Source of the DNA: Chloroflexota bacterium
Lineage (GTDB): Bacteria; Chloroflexota; Limnocylindria; Limnocylindrales; CSP1-4
Direction: 5' to 3'
NCBI GenBank assembly: GCA_016200745.1
Contig: JACQEF010000343.1
Span: forward strand, 1-5,151
Length of the DNA: 5,151 nucleotides
Shown here piece by piece: positions 1-5,151 of this stretch. The stretch's first letter is position 1. Each line of letters begins with the position of its first letter. The position numbers and the translations under genes are program-made. Under the pieces are notes generated by a model, which worked only from the letters and a program-made list of their open reading frames with translations, had not been told where the DNA came from and ran no database searches.

Positions 1-1
1 C

Positions 2-451
2 GCCGCTTCCGGGCGGCTGAGCGGGTATCGCGAGGCGCTGGCCGCCGCCGGGCTCCCCGACGACCCGGCGCTGGTCGCCGAGGGCGCCTTCGACGCGTCG
101 AGCGGGCATCGAGCCATCGCCGAGATCCTCGCCCGGACGACGCCCGACGCCATCTTCGTGGCCAGCGACGTGGTGGCCATCGGCGCGATCGCCGGGCTGC
201 GCGACGCGGGCTTCGGGGTGCCCGGAGACGTGTCCGTGGTCAGCTTCGACGCCATCCCGCTGGCGGCCTATCTCGATCCACCCCTGACCACCATCCGCCT
301 GCCCGCCTACGACCTCGGTCTGGCGGCCGGGCGGGCCATCCTCGAGCGGATCGCCGGCCGTCCGGTGGCCGCTCGGACCCTGCTCCCCACCGAACTCATC
401 GTTCGAGCCTCGACCGCCCCGCGCCACGGGGTGGTGGGACGGCTCGCTTGA
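2..451 (+). CDS. LacI/GalR-family transcriptional regulator, C-terminal part (5' end outside window)
   Basis: This is the sugar-binding half of a LacI-family repressor. 149 residues are visible up to the TGA at 449-451; the DNA-binding helix-turn-helix, hinge and first part of the effector domain lie left of the window. Seen: RLSGYREAL near the left edge, PDAIFVASDVVAIGA in the middle, then VPGDVSVVSFDAIPLAAY, PPLTTIRLP, and LPTELIVRAS before the stop. These appear in the order usual for the periplasmic-binding-protein-like domain of the family. Family knowledge: such proteins release DNA, or bind it, when a sugar or related ligand occupies this domain. The usual GFDD near the ligand site reads SFDA here; the first Asp is kept. 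The gene lies 65 bases before a sugar-uptake binding-protein gene on the same strand, so local control of that cluster is a reasonable inference. The ligand cannot be read from the sequence. An internal GTG at 158 is not a real start, because family similarity continues upstream of it. Confidence 0.93.
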   Translation, partial: AASGRLSGYREALAAAGLPDDPALVAEGAFDASSGHRAIAEILARTTPDAIFVASDVVAIGAIAGLRDAGFGVPGDVSVVSFDAIPLAAYLDPPLTTIRLPAYDLGLAAGRAILERIAGRPVAARTLLPTELIVRASTAPRHGVVGRLA

Positions 452-457
452 TCACCC

Positions 458-471
458 GGGCCACCTGGCCC
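458..471. promoter_or_regulatory. 14-base palindrome, possible operator
   Basis: GGGCCA-CC-TGGCCC is a perfect 6+2+6 inverted repeat in the short spacer between the LacI-family gene and the binding-protein gene. The two-base centre is too short for an RNA hairpin loop, so a protein-binding site is the more natural reading. LacI-family operators are palindromes of about this size, but they usually have a central CG, which is absent here. In GC-rich DNA such a palindrome can arise by chance. No convincing -10/-35 pair is seen nearby. Confidence 0.25.
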
Positions 472-504
472 ACACCGCAGCGCCGGCCGAACGCCGGGCA
501 GAAA

Positions 505-510
505 GAGGAG
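505..510 (+). promoter_or_regulatory. Ribosome binding site that sets the binding-protein start
   Basis: GAGGAG sits six bases before the ATG at 517. The open frame runs back to a TTG at 448 that overlaps the upstream stop codon. However, only the ATG has this strong site, and translation from it begins directly with a charged lipoprotein signal-peptide N-region. Confidence 0.85.
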
Positions 511-516
511 AGCGCC

Positions 517-867
517 ATGGAGGATTCGTTCATCCGGCGTCGACGGCTCGTGGCGGGCCTGGTCGCGTCGGTACTCACCGTGGGGGCGTGCTCGAGCAGC
601 GGCGCCACGTCGACACCCTCGTCCGAGGCATCCGTCGCGGCGCCATCGGCCGAGGCGTCGACCGGTACCGAGAGCGCCGCCCCGTCGTCGGGCGGCCAGA
701 TCGGCGGCGTCGTGACCGTGATCGGGACGTGGGGCGGCTCGGAGCAGGACTCGTTCCTGGCGATGGTCAAGCCGTTCGAGGACGCGACCGGGATTGACGT
801 CCAGTACACCGGCACCCGCGACATCAACAGCCGGACGTCGCCGGGCTGCCGGGACCTGGCCAGATGA
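517..867 (+). CDS. N-terminal fragment of the binding protein: lipoprotein signal peptide and first strand region
   Basis: This is the 116-residue product of the frame as it stands. It has a basic N-region (RRRR, residues 7-10), a hydrophobic stretch (LVAGLVASVLTV, 11-22) and the lipobox V-G-A-C with the lipidated cysteine at residue 25. A flexible tether rich in Ser, Thr, Ala and Glu follows, to about residue 60. The mature domain opens with VVTVIGTWGGSEQDSFLAMV (residues 65-84) and reaches GTRDIN (99-104). The last 12 residues are out-of-frame and have no family likeness. Alone it cannot form the two-lobed sugar-binding fold, so it should be non-functional unless the frame break is a sequence error. 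It starts 65 bases after the LacI-family gene. Confidence 0.7.
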   Translation: MEDSFIRRRRLVAGLVASVLTVGACSSSGATSTPSSEASVAAPSAEASTGTESAAPSSGGQIGGVVTVIGTWGGSEQDSFLAMVKPFEDATGIDVQYTGTRDINSRTSPGCRDLAR

Positions 868-1832
868 CCGAATGGGCCAAGGCCGGCGCGCTCAAGCCGC
901 TCGACGACGTCCTCGACGTCGCCACCTACAAGGCCGACACGGCTCCCGCGCTGGTCCAGCTCGGCACCGTCGACGGCAAGATCTCCGGCGTCTTCATCAA
1001 GGCGGCGGTCAAGGGCCTGATCTGGTACAACCCGGCGAACTTCAAGGGCGAGGCCCCGGCCACCTGGGATGCCCTCGAGGCGACCTCACCGGCTCCGGCC
1101 AAGAACCTGTGGTGCATCGGGCTCGAATCCGGTGCCGCATCCGGCTGGCCGGGCACCGACTGGATCGAGGACTTCGTCCTGCGCCAGAGCGGTCCGGACG
1201 TCTATGACGCGTGGGTCGCCGGGACGCAGAAGTGGACCTCTCCCGAGATCAAGTCCGCGTTCGAGGCCTTCGGCAAGGTCGTGGGCCAGGCGTACGGCGG
1301 TTCGAACGCCGTCCTGACGACGAACTTCGGCGACGGCGGCAACCAGCTGTTCACCAACCCGCCCGGCTGCCTGCTCCACCATCAGGCGAGCTTCATCACC
1401 GACTTCTTCAAGAAGCAGGGTGGAGCCAAGGACGGCCAGTTCGACTTCTTCCGCATGCCCGACATCAACCCGTCGTTCGCCGGCGCCACCACGGGCGCGG
1501 GCGACCTGTTCGGGATGTTCAACGACACCCCGCAGGCGCGGGCCCTGATGGCCTACCTCGTCACCGCCGACGCCCAGAAGATCTGGGTCGAGCGCGGCGG
1601 CGCCCTGTCCGCGAACACCAAGGTCACCGATTACCCGGACGCCGTTTCGAAGCGATCCGCGGACATCCTGGCCAACGCCGGTGTCTTCCGCTTCGACGCC
1701 TCGGACCTGATGCCGACGGCGATGAACGACGCGTTCTGGAAGGCGATCCTCGACTACGTCAATGACCCCAACAAGCTCGACTCGATCCTGTCCAACCTCG
1801 ACACAGTCCAGGCCAGCGCCTACGGCGGCTGA
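864..1832 (+). CDS. C-terminal portion of the binding protein (extracellular solute-binding, family 1), no signal peptide
   Basis: This 322-residue open frame carries most of the binding protein. Family-like blocks, numbered from the ATG at 864: GLIWYNPANF (51-60), GWPGTDWIED (94-103), PPGCLLHHQASFI (166-178), GAGDLFGMFND (211-221) and FRFDASDLMP (275-284). Together they are typical of AglE-type alpha-glucoside binding proteins. True homology begins 12 codons before this ATG, at base 828, so 864 is not the original start. The ATG overlaps the TGA of the upstream fragment as ATGA, so some re-initiation is possible, but no clear Shine-Dalgarno site precedes it. Without a signal peptide the product would stay in the cytoplasm and could not serve the importer. 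The stop at 1830-1832 is followed by an intercistronic hairpin and the first permease gene. Confidence 0.85.
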   Translation: MTEWAKAGALKPLDDVLDVATYKADTAPALVQLGTVDGKISGVFIKAAVKGLIWYNPANFKGEAPATWDALEATSPAPAKNLWCIGLESGAASGWPGTDWIEDFVLRQSGPDVYDAWVAGTQKWTSPEIKSAFEAFGKVVGQAYGGSNAVLTTNFGDGGNQLFTNPPGCLLHHQASFITDFFKKQGGAKDGQFDFFRMPDINPSFAGATTGAGDLFGMFNDTPQARALMAYLVTADAQKIWVERGGALSANTKVTDYPDAVSKRSADILANAGVFRFDASDLMPTAMNDAFWKAILDYVNDPNKLDSILSNLDTVQASAYGG

Positions 1833-1840
1833 TCCACACG

Positions 1841-1878
1841 GTCACCGGACCGGCGCCCTCGGACGCCGGTCCGGTGAC
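1841..1878 (+). repeat. Perfect 15-bp inverted repeat (intercistronic hairpin)
   Basis: The left arm GTCACCGGACCGGCG (1841-1855) and right arm CGCCGGTCCGGTGAC (1864-1878) are exact reverse complements around an 8-base loop. It begins eight bases after the binding-protein stop and ends before the ribosome binding site of the permease gene. No T-run follows, so it is not a classic intrinsic terminator. By analogy with the malE-malF spacer, such a hairpin would protect the 3' end of the binding-protein message or partly block readthrough, giving more binding protein than permease. Confidence 0.8.
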
Positions 1879-1886
1879 AAGCGCGG

Positions 1887-1892
1887 AGGAGG
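1887..1892 (+). promoter_or_regulatory. Ribosome binding site that sets the TTG start of the first permease
   Basis: AGGAGG, within the longer GGAGGAGGG run at 1885-1893, lies five bases before the TTG at 1898. The alternative in-frame GTG at 1874 falls inside the hairpin's right arm and upstream of this site, so TTG 1898 is preferred. Confidence 0.75.
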
Positions 1893-1897
1893 GTCTC

Positions 1898-2869
1898 TTG
1901 GATAGTCGATTGATCACCGCGCTGATCGTCGTGATCGGCGTGCCCGGCGTCCTGCTCGGCTACATCGTCCTGAGCGAACGGCTGCTGGCGTTCGCGCCGG
2001 ACCGCATGCGCGGTCGCCTTCGACCCTGGGTCTGGCTGGCGCCGGCGATCGCCTTCCTTGGGGTCTTCCTCGTCTATCCCACGCTCAACACGATCGTCCT
2101 GAGCTTCTTCGACAAGTTCTCCAAGAAGTTCGTCGGGTTCGACAACTACGTCTACTTCCTGACGACCAACGACACGCTCACGGCCCTGCGCAACAACGCG
2201 ATCTGGCTGGTTCTGCTGACCTTCTTCGCGGTCGGCGGCGGCATGATCATCGCCATCCTGGTCGACCGGGTCCGCTACGAGTCCATCGCCAAGTCGATCA
2301 TCTTCGTGCCGCTGGCGATCAGCTTCGTCGGCGCCGGCGTGATCTGGAAGTTCATGTTCGACTATCGGCCGCCGGGCCAACCGCAGACCGGGACGCTCAA
2401 CGGGATCGTCACGACGACGGGCGCCGACCCGGTGCCGTGGCTGATCAACGCGCCGATGAACACGATCGCCCTGATCATCGTCGCCGCCTGGATCTGGACC
2501 GGCTTCTGCATGGTCATCCTGTCCGGCGCCCTGAAGGGGATCAGCGCGGAGCTCCTCGAGGCGGCAAGGGTCGACGGCGCCAACGAGCTCCAGGTCTTCC
2601 GCGGGATCACCTTTCCGCTCCTCCTCCCGACGATCGCCGTGGTCGCGACCACGATGATCATCACCTCGCTCAAGGCGTTCGACATCGTGTACGTCATGAC
2701 CAACGGCGCCTACGACACCGAGGTCATCGCCAACCGGATGATCAAGGAGCTGTTCACCTACGGCCAGCCCGGGCGGGCAAGTGCGACGGCCGTCCTGCTG
2801 CTGCTGCTGATCATCCCCGTCATGGCCATCAACATCCGGCGGTTCCGCGCGCAGGAGGCGATCCGATGA
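1898..2869 (+). CDS. Sugar ABC transporter permease, AglF/MalF type
   Basis: This is one of two membrane channel subunits of a CUT1 sugar importer (binding-protein-dependent transport inner-membrane component). From TTG 1898 it is 323 residues, close to the usual length. About seven hydrophobic segments are visible, near residues 5-25, 44-62, 101-121, 130-152, 188-209, 244-262 and 295-313. The cytoplasmic coupling loop that docks on the ATPase is intact: EAARVDGANELQVFRGITFP, with E221, A222, A223, G227 and P240. Other family-like stretches are LAPAIAFLGVFLVYP before the first core helix and KAFDIVYVMTNG after the coupling loop. The gene follows the binding-protein gene after a 65-base spacer holding a hairpin, and its stop overlaps the next start (ATGA), so the two permeases are probably translated together. 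AglF is the closest match by memory; the sugar is not proven. Confidence 0.92.
   Translation: MDSRLITALIVVIGVPGVLLGYIVLSERLLAFAPDRMRGRLRPWVWLAPAIAFLGVFLVYPTLNTIVLSFFDKFSKKFVGFDNYVYFLTTNDTLTALRNNAIWLVLLTFFAVGGGMIIAILVDRVRYESIAKSIIFVPLAISFVGAGVIWKFMFDYRPPGQPQTGTLNGIVTTTGADPVPWLINAPMNTIALIIVAAWIWTGFCMVILSGALKGISAELLEAARVDGANELQVFRGITFPLLLPTIAVVATTMIITSLKAFDIVYVMTNGAYDTEVIANRMIKELFTYGQPGRASATAVLLLLLIIPVMAINIRRFRAQEAIR
2853..2858 (+). promoter_or_regulatory. Ribosome binding site of the second permease, inside the first permease gene
   Basis: AGGAGG lies seven bases before the ATG at 2866, within the last codons of the preceding gene. It supports the ATGA-overlap start over any earlier start in the same frame. 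Confidence 0.8.
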
Positions 2870-3795
2870 GCTTCACCCCGCAGCCGCCTCCGCTCGTCGG
2901 CCTACCAGCACAGAACGTCCGCAGCGGTCCGTTGCGTCTGGCGGCCGGACGCCGCGGCCCGCGCTGGAGCCGCCTGGCTCTGCATGCGATCCTGGCCATC
3001 CTGATGCTCATCTGGCTGCTGCCGACGCTCGGCATGCTGGTCAACTCGTTCCGCCCGGCGGCAGACGTGAGCCGCACCGGCTGGTGGACGGCGCTCTCGC
3101 CCACGGCTCAGTTCACGGTCGAGAACTACGCCCACGTCCTCGCCCAGAACGGGCTCGGGCAGGCGTTCATCAACAGCCTGTTCATCACCATCCCGGCCAC
3201 GATCATCCCGATCGCCGTCGCATCCTTCGCCGCCTACGCGTTCTCGTGGATGACGTTTCCCGGCCGCGATGTCCTGTTCATCATCGTCGTCGGCCTGCTG
3301 GTCATTCCGCTGCAGACGACCTTCGTCCCGATCCTCCGGCTGTTCAAGGATCTCGGGATCGCCGGCCAGTTCCTGACCGTGTGGCTGGCCCACACGGGCT
3401 ACGGCCTCCCGTTCGCGATCTTCCTCCTCCGCAACTACATGGGCGGCCTGCCGCGCGAGGTGTTCGAATCGGCCGCGATCGACGGTGCCAGCCCGGCGAC
3501 CGCGTTCTTCCGGCTCGCCCTGCCGATGAGCGTGCCGGCGATCGCGGCGCTCGTGATCTTCCAGTTCCTGTTCATCTGGAACGACTTCCTGGTGGCGTTC
3601 GTCTACCTCGGCGCGTCCAGCCCGCAGAACCTGCCGCTCACCGTCCTCGTCGCGAACCTGTCCAACTCGCTCGGCGGCGAATGGCAGTACCTGATGGCCG
3701 CCGCGTTCATCACCATGGCCCTGCCGCTGATCGTCTTCTTCGGCCTTCAGCGGTACTTCGTGCGCGGCATCACCGGAGGGGCCGTCAAGGGTTGA
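2866..3795 (+). CDS. Sugar ABC transporter permease, AglG/MalG type
   Basis: This is the second channel subunit of the importer, 309 residues, of MalG-like length. A Pro/Gly/Arg-rich cytoplasmic N-terminus of about 37 residues is followed by helices near 38-60, 100-125, 135-157, 170-190, 220-247 and 274-295. The coupling loop reads GLPREVFESAAIDGASPATA, with E201, A203, D206 and G207 and the closing P220. The WNDFLVAFVYLG stretch (238-249) and the C-terminal GITGGAVKG are hallmarks of the MalG/AglG branch. The start overlaps the previous stop by four bases (ATGA), the classic sign of translational coupling and a 1:1 permease ratio. It is the last gene of the cluster: no ATPase gene follows, and the next gene is on the other strand and overlaps this one's 3' end by 11 bases. 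Both permease frames are intact, although the binding-protein gene upstream is broken. Confidence 0.93.
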   Translation: MSFTPQPPPLVGLPAQNVRSGPLRLAAGRRGPRWSRLALHAILAILMLIWLLPTLGMLVNSFRPAADVSRTGWWTALSPTAQFTVENYAHVLAQNGLGQAFINSLFITIPATIIPIAVASFAAYAFSWMTFPGRDVLFIIVVGLLVIPLQTTFVPILRLFKDLGIAGQFLTVWLAHTGYGLPFAIFLLRNYMGGLPREVFESAAIDGASPATAFFRLALPMSVPAIAALVIFQFLFIWNDFLVAFVYLGASSPQNLPLTVLVANLSNSLGGEWQYLMAAAFITMALPLIVFFGLQRYFVRGITGGAVKG

Positions 3796-4249
3796 TCGAT
3801 CCGGGCCACGACGAGCGGGCGCCATCCTCCCGCCCGCTCGTCACCGCCCCGCCCCGCCAGCGCCATCGAACGTCGTCGTCCTCCTGAATGCCGCGGGCCC
3901 GGCCCTCGTCACCCTGGAACTGGAGGAACCCGTTCGCGAACGTGGCTTCCGGACGGCCGCCGCGCCGCCGGATCTCCCGCACGAGCAGGCCCGCCCCGCC
4001 GACGACCGCCGCCGCCTGCCAGTCGACGAGCGCCAGGAGGGGAACCGCGGGCACCAGCGACCAGGCCAGCATGCCCAGGAGGTCGCCGAGCGGGGGCAGC
4101 GCCACACTCGGCCGGTCGCGGCCCTGCGCCAGCAGCTCGATCGCGCGGTCGTCGATGCGGGCCGCGTGGAGATGCAGGGCCGAGGGCACGAGGCGCTCGC
4201 GAGCGACCGTGCCGGGTGGCGCTGGTGCGCGTGAATCCATCGGTTCCAT
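3785..4249 (-). CDS. Small hypothetical membrane protein, 154 residues
   Basis: I do not recognise a family. Of the open minus-strand frames here, this one alone looks protein-like. It has a soluble N-terminal part with RIDDRAIELLAQG (residues 31-43), then a hydrophobic stretch LLGMLAWSLVPAVPLLALV (57-75) and a second short one after DW (80-90), ending in the basic REIRRRGGR (91-99). A cytoplasmic tail follows, with FANGFLQFQGDEG and then the acidic-aromatic GIQEDDDVRWRW (120-131). This suggests one or two membrane helices, with the basic segment on the inside. The start is uncertain: ATG at 4249 or ATG at 4240, neither with a strong ribosome site. The tail after residue 132 looks low-complexity and runs through a hairpin into the 3' end of the permease gene, overlapping it by 11 bases. 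It lies 92 bases downstream of valS and could be transcribed from the valS message or from its own promoter. Function unknown. Confidence 0.62.
   Translation of the reverse strand: MEPMDSRAPAPPGTVARERLVPSALHLHAARIDDRAIELLAQGRDRPSVALPPLGDLLGMLAWSLVPAVPLLALVDWQAAAVVGGAGLLVREIRRRGGRPEATFANGFLQFQGDEGRARGIQEDDDVRWRWRGGAVTSGREDGARSSWPGSINP
3810..3842 (+). terminator. 12-bp hairpin after the permease cluster, probable transcription end
   Basis: GACGAGCGGGCG (3810-3821) and CGCCCGCTCGTC (3831-3842) pair perfectly around a 9-base loop, 14 bases after the last permease stop. No T-run follows; the downstream stretch is C-rich and G-poor, which could suit Rho-dependent release. The hairpin also falls in the last codons of the opposite-strand small membrane protein (about residues 136-147), so it could slow readthrough from both directions. 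Confidence 0.6.
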
Positions 4250-4292
4250 GGGCCTGCCGGTCTCCGCCGGACCCGATCCACCGGGGCATCCG

Positions 4293-4298
4293 AGTATA
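4293..4298 (-). promoter_or_regulatory. Possible -10 box (TATACT) for the small membrane protein gene
   Basis: On the minus strand TATACT lies in the valS-hypothetical spacer, 43 bases before the ATG at 4249. An AT-rich hexamer one base from the TATAAT consensus stands out in such GC-rich DNA. No -35 match is seen at the usual spacing, so this is tentative. Confidence 0.3.
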
Positions 4299-4341
4299 GG
4301 ACCGGGTGTCCATGCCCGCGATGGCGACGACCCGCCTCGAT

Positions 4342-5151
4342 TCAGCGACCGAGGCGCTCCCGGAGCCGATCGACCTGGTCGGCGAGCTCGGCTTCGCGCG
4401 CCCGGGCACCCTGGACGACCGACGCCGGGGCGCGACCCACGAACGACTCGTTGGCGAGTCGGTCCCGTGCCGCCGCCAGCCAACCCTCGGCTTCCGCCAG
4501 CTCGCGTTCGAGCCGCGATCGGTCGAGCACGGCCGATTCGCCGCTCGTCCGGGCGCCGGCCGACGCCGGCTCGCCTGCACGAACGTGCGCCTCGAGCTCG
4601 CCGGAGATCACGGCCAGGTCGCCCGGTTGGCCCGCCGCCGTCAGGGCCTCGACGGTCAGCTGGCGCTCCAGCGGGCGCGCGCGCGCGAGCCGGGCGATGG
4701 CCGGCCGCAGCGCCTCGAACGTGGGCCCCATCCTGACCGGCACGACCACGTCGACAGGCAGCCAGGCGGCGGGCTCGATGCGAGCCTCGGCCCGGGCGTT
4801 GCGGATCGCCCCGACCAGCTCGATCAGGGCGACCACCTCGGATTCCGCCCGGGCGTCGCGAACGCCGGCCGCCGGCCAGCGGGCCACGATCAGCAGGTCG
4901 GGGTCCGAGCCGCGATGCGGCAGGTTCTGCCAGAGCGCCTCGGTCACGAACGGCATGACCGGGTGGAGCAGGCGGAGGTACGTGTCGAGCACCTCGACCA
5001 GCGTCCACCAGATCGCCTCGCGCGCCTCGGGCGCCAGGTCCTGGTCGGCCAGGTGGACCTTGGCCAGCTCCAGGCCCCAATCGCAGTACTCGCTCCAGAT
5101 CGCGTCGTAGAGGAGGCGGGTGACCTCGCCGAAGGCGTAGTCGGCCATGGC
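4342..5151 (-). CDS. valS: Valyl-tRNA synthetase, C-terminal part (5' end outside window)
   Basis: This is the C-terminal 269 residues of the class I enzyme that charges tRNA-Val with valine in the cytoplasm. The catalytic and editing domains (HIGH and KMSKS motifs) lie beyond the right edge. Counted from that edge, the anticodon-binding helical domain shows CDW (23-25) and the highly typical LLHPVMPFVTEALWQNLP (61-78). IRNARAEARIEP follows at 116-127, matching the IRNxRAE block of ValS. A low-complexity linker (about 188-210) leads to the C-terminal coiled-coil arm, starting at RLERELAEAE and containing LANESFVGRAP (232-242), which contacts the tRNA in known ValS structures. This arm separates ValS from isoleucyl- and leucyl-tRNA synthetases. 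The Tyr usual after CDW is Gly here. An ATG at 5146-5148 is internal, because homology starts upstream. The TGA at 4342-4344 is followed by 92 bases without a clear terminator. Confidence 0.95.
   Translation of the reverse strand, partial: AMADYAFGEVTRLLYDAIWSEYCDWGLELAKVHLADQDLAPEAREAIWWTLVEVLDTYLRLLHPVMPFVTEALWQNLPHRGSDPDLLIVARWPAAGVRDARAESEVVALIELVGAIRNARAEARIEPAAWLPVDVVVPVRMGPTFEALRPAIARLARARPLERQLTVEALTAAGQPGDLAVISGELEAHVRAGEPASAGARTSGESAVLDRSRLERELAEAEGWLAAARDRLANESFVGRAPASVVQGARAREAELADQVDRLRERLGR

Larger units (their letters stand above)
517..1832 (+). pseudogene. Sugar ABC transporter substrate-binding lipoprotein (CUT1, AglE-like), frame broken near base 828
   Basis: Taken as one gene, this encodes the extracellular sugar-binding lipoprotein of a CUT1-type importer, anchored outside the membrane and feeding the two permeases encoded next. 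The first 104 codons (517-828) read in one frame; the rest (828-1832, about 334 codons) reads in another. The first frame gives VQYTGTRDIN and then nonsense to a TGA at 865-867. The second, read from 828, gives QPDVAGLPGPGQMTEW. In family members I recall, roughly eleven residues (an AVLTTRVxAGN-like stretch) lie between these two blocks. The frame change equals loss of 3n+1 bases, so a deletion of about 34 bases fits both the missing residues and the frame. The restored protein would be about 450 residues, normal for the family. No slippery heptamer is visible, which argues against programmed frameshifting. Either the gene is inactive or the sequence contains an error. The AglE-like assignment rests on resemblance; alpha-glucosides are the likely but unproven substrate. 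Confidence 0.8.

Noticed and set aside
448..516. TTG at 448, overlapping the LacI-family stop, as start of the binding protein
   Set aside because: The added 23 residues do not resemble a signal peptide and lack a ribosome site; ATG 517 has both in order.
820..840. Programmed ribosomal frameshift at the binding-protein break
   Set aside because: No slippery heptamer is visible, and a frameshift would not account for the apparently missing eleven or so residues.
2437..2865. Start of the second permease as far upstream as 2437
   Set aside because: The extra residues are a His/Arg/Pro-rich shadow of the first permease. ATG 2866 has a good ribosome site and an ATGA overlap.
1820..3825. Long minus-strand open frames opposite the two permease genes
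   Set aside because: They are rich in Arg, Asp, Glu and Gln with no recognisable fold. They are antisense shadows of hydrophobic permease codons.
4675..4687. Alternating GC tract of 13 bases in valS
   Set aside because: It is a Z-DNA-prone repeat on paper, but it simply encodes an Ala/Arg run in a very GC-rich gene and keeps the frame.
4250..5080. Upstream extension of the small minus-strand gene's open frame back to 5080
   Set aside because: It runs through valS in another frame of the same strand and is low-complexity Arg/Gly/Ala/Pro, as expected for a shadow frame in GC-rich DNA.
3888..5110. Two long plus-strand open frames opposite valS and the small gene
   Set aside because: The compositions are Arg/Ser/Ala/Pro-rich with no domain likeness, and they lie opposite clearly coding sequence.

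Overview
The window is GC-rich bacterial chromosome with dense genes, GC-biased third codon positions and short spacers. A Sec-exported lipoprotein binding protein and a full-length bacterial-type valyl-tRNA synthetase tail suggest a free-living, high-GC heterotroph. Chloroflexota or Actinomycetota would both fit; I lean weakly to Chloroflexota, but no feature here settles the phylum.

Plus strand, 2-3795: a sugar-uptake cluster. (1) The C-terminal half of a LacI/GalR-family repressor, cut by the left edge. (2) A 65-base spacer with a 14-base palindrome and a strong ribosome binding site. (3) A CUT1-type (AglE-like) solute-binding lipoprotein gene, 517-1832, whose reading frame is broken near base 828 by what looks like an out-of-frame deletion of about 34 bases. 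(4) A spacer with a perfect 15-bp hairpin. (5) An AglF/MalF-type permease starting at TTG 1898. (6) An AglG/MalG-type permease joined to it by an ATGA overlap. The two permeases would form the membrane channel, the lipoprotein would deliver the sugar (alpha-glucoside or related oligosaccharide by resemblance), and the LacI protein is the natural candidate for sugar-responsive control. No ATPase and no glycosidase is in the window, so the importer must use an ATPase encoded elsewhere.

Minus strand, 5151-3785: the C-terminal 269 residues of valyl-tRNA synthetase (ValS), then after 97-odd bases a small unrecognised membrane protein whose 3' end overlaps the last permease gene tail-to-tail by 11 bases. 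A 12-bp hairpin just after the permease stop lies inside the end of that small gene and probably ends the plus-strand transcript.

No stretch over 300 bases lacks a gene. I see no tRNA, rRNA, CRISPR array, insertion sequence or attachment site. The content is mostly ordinary. The point most worth checking is the broken binding-protein gene: a real mutation, or a sequencing/assembly error. I do not see an undescribed system here.
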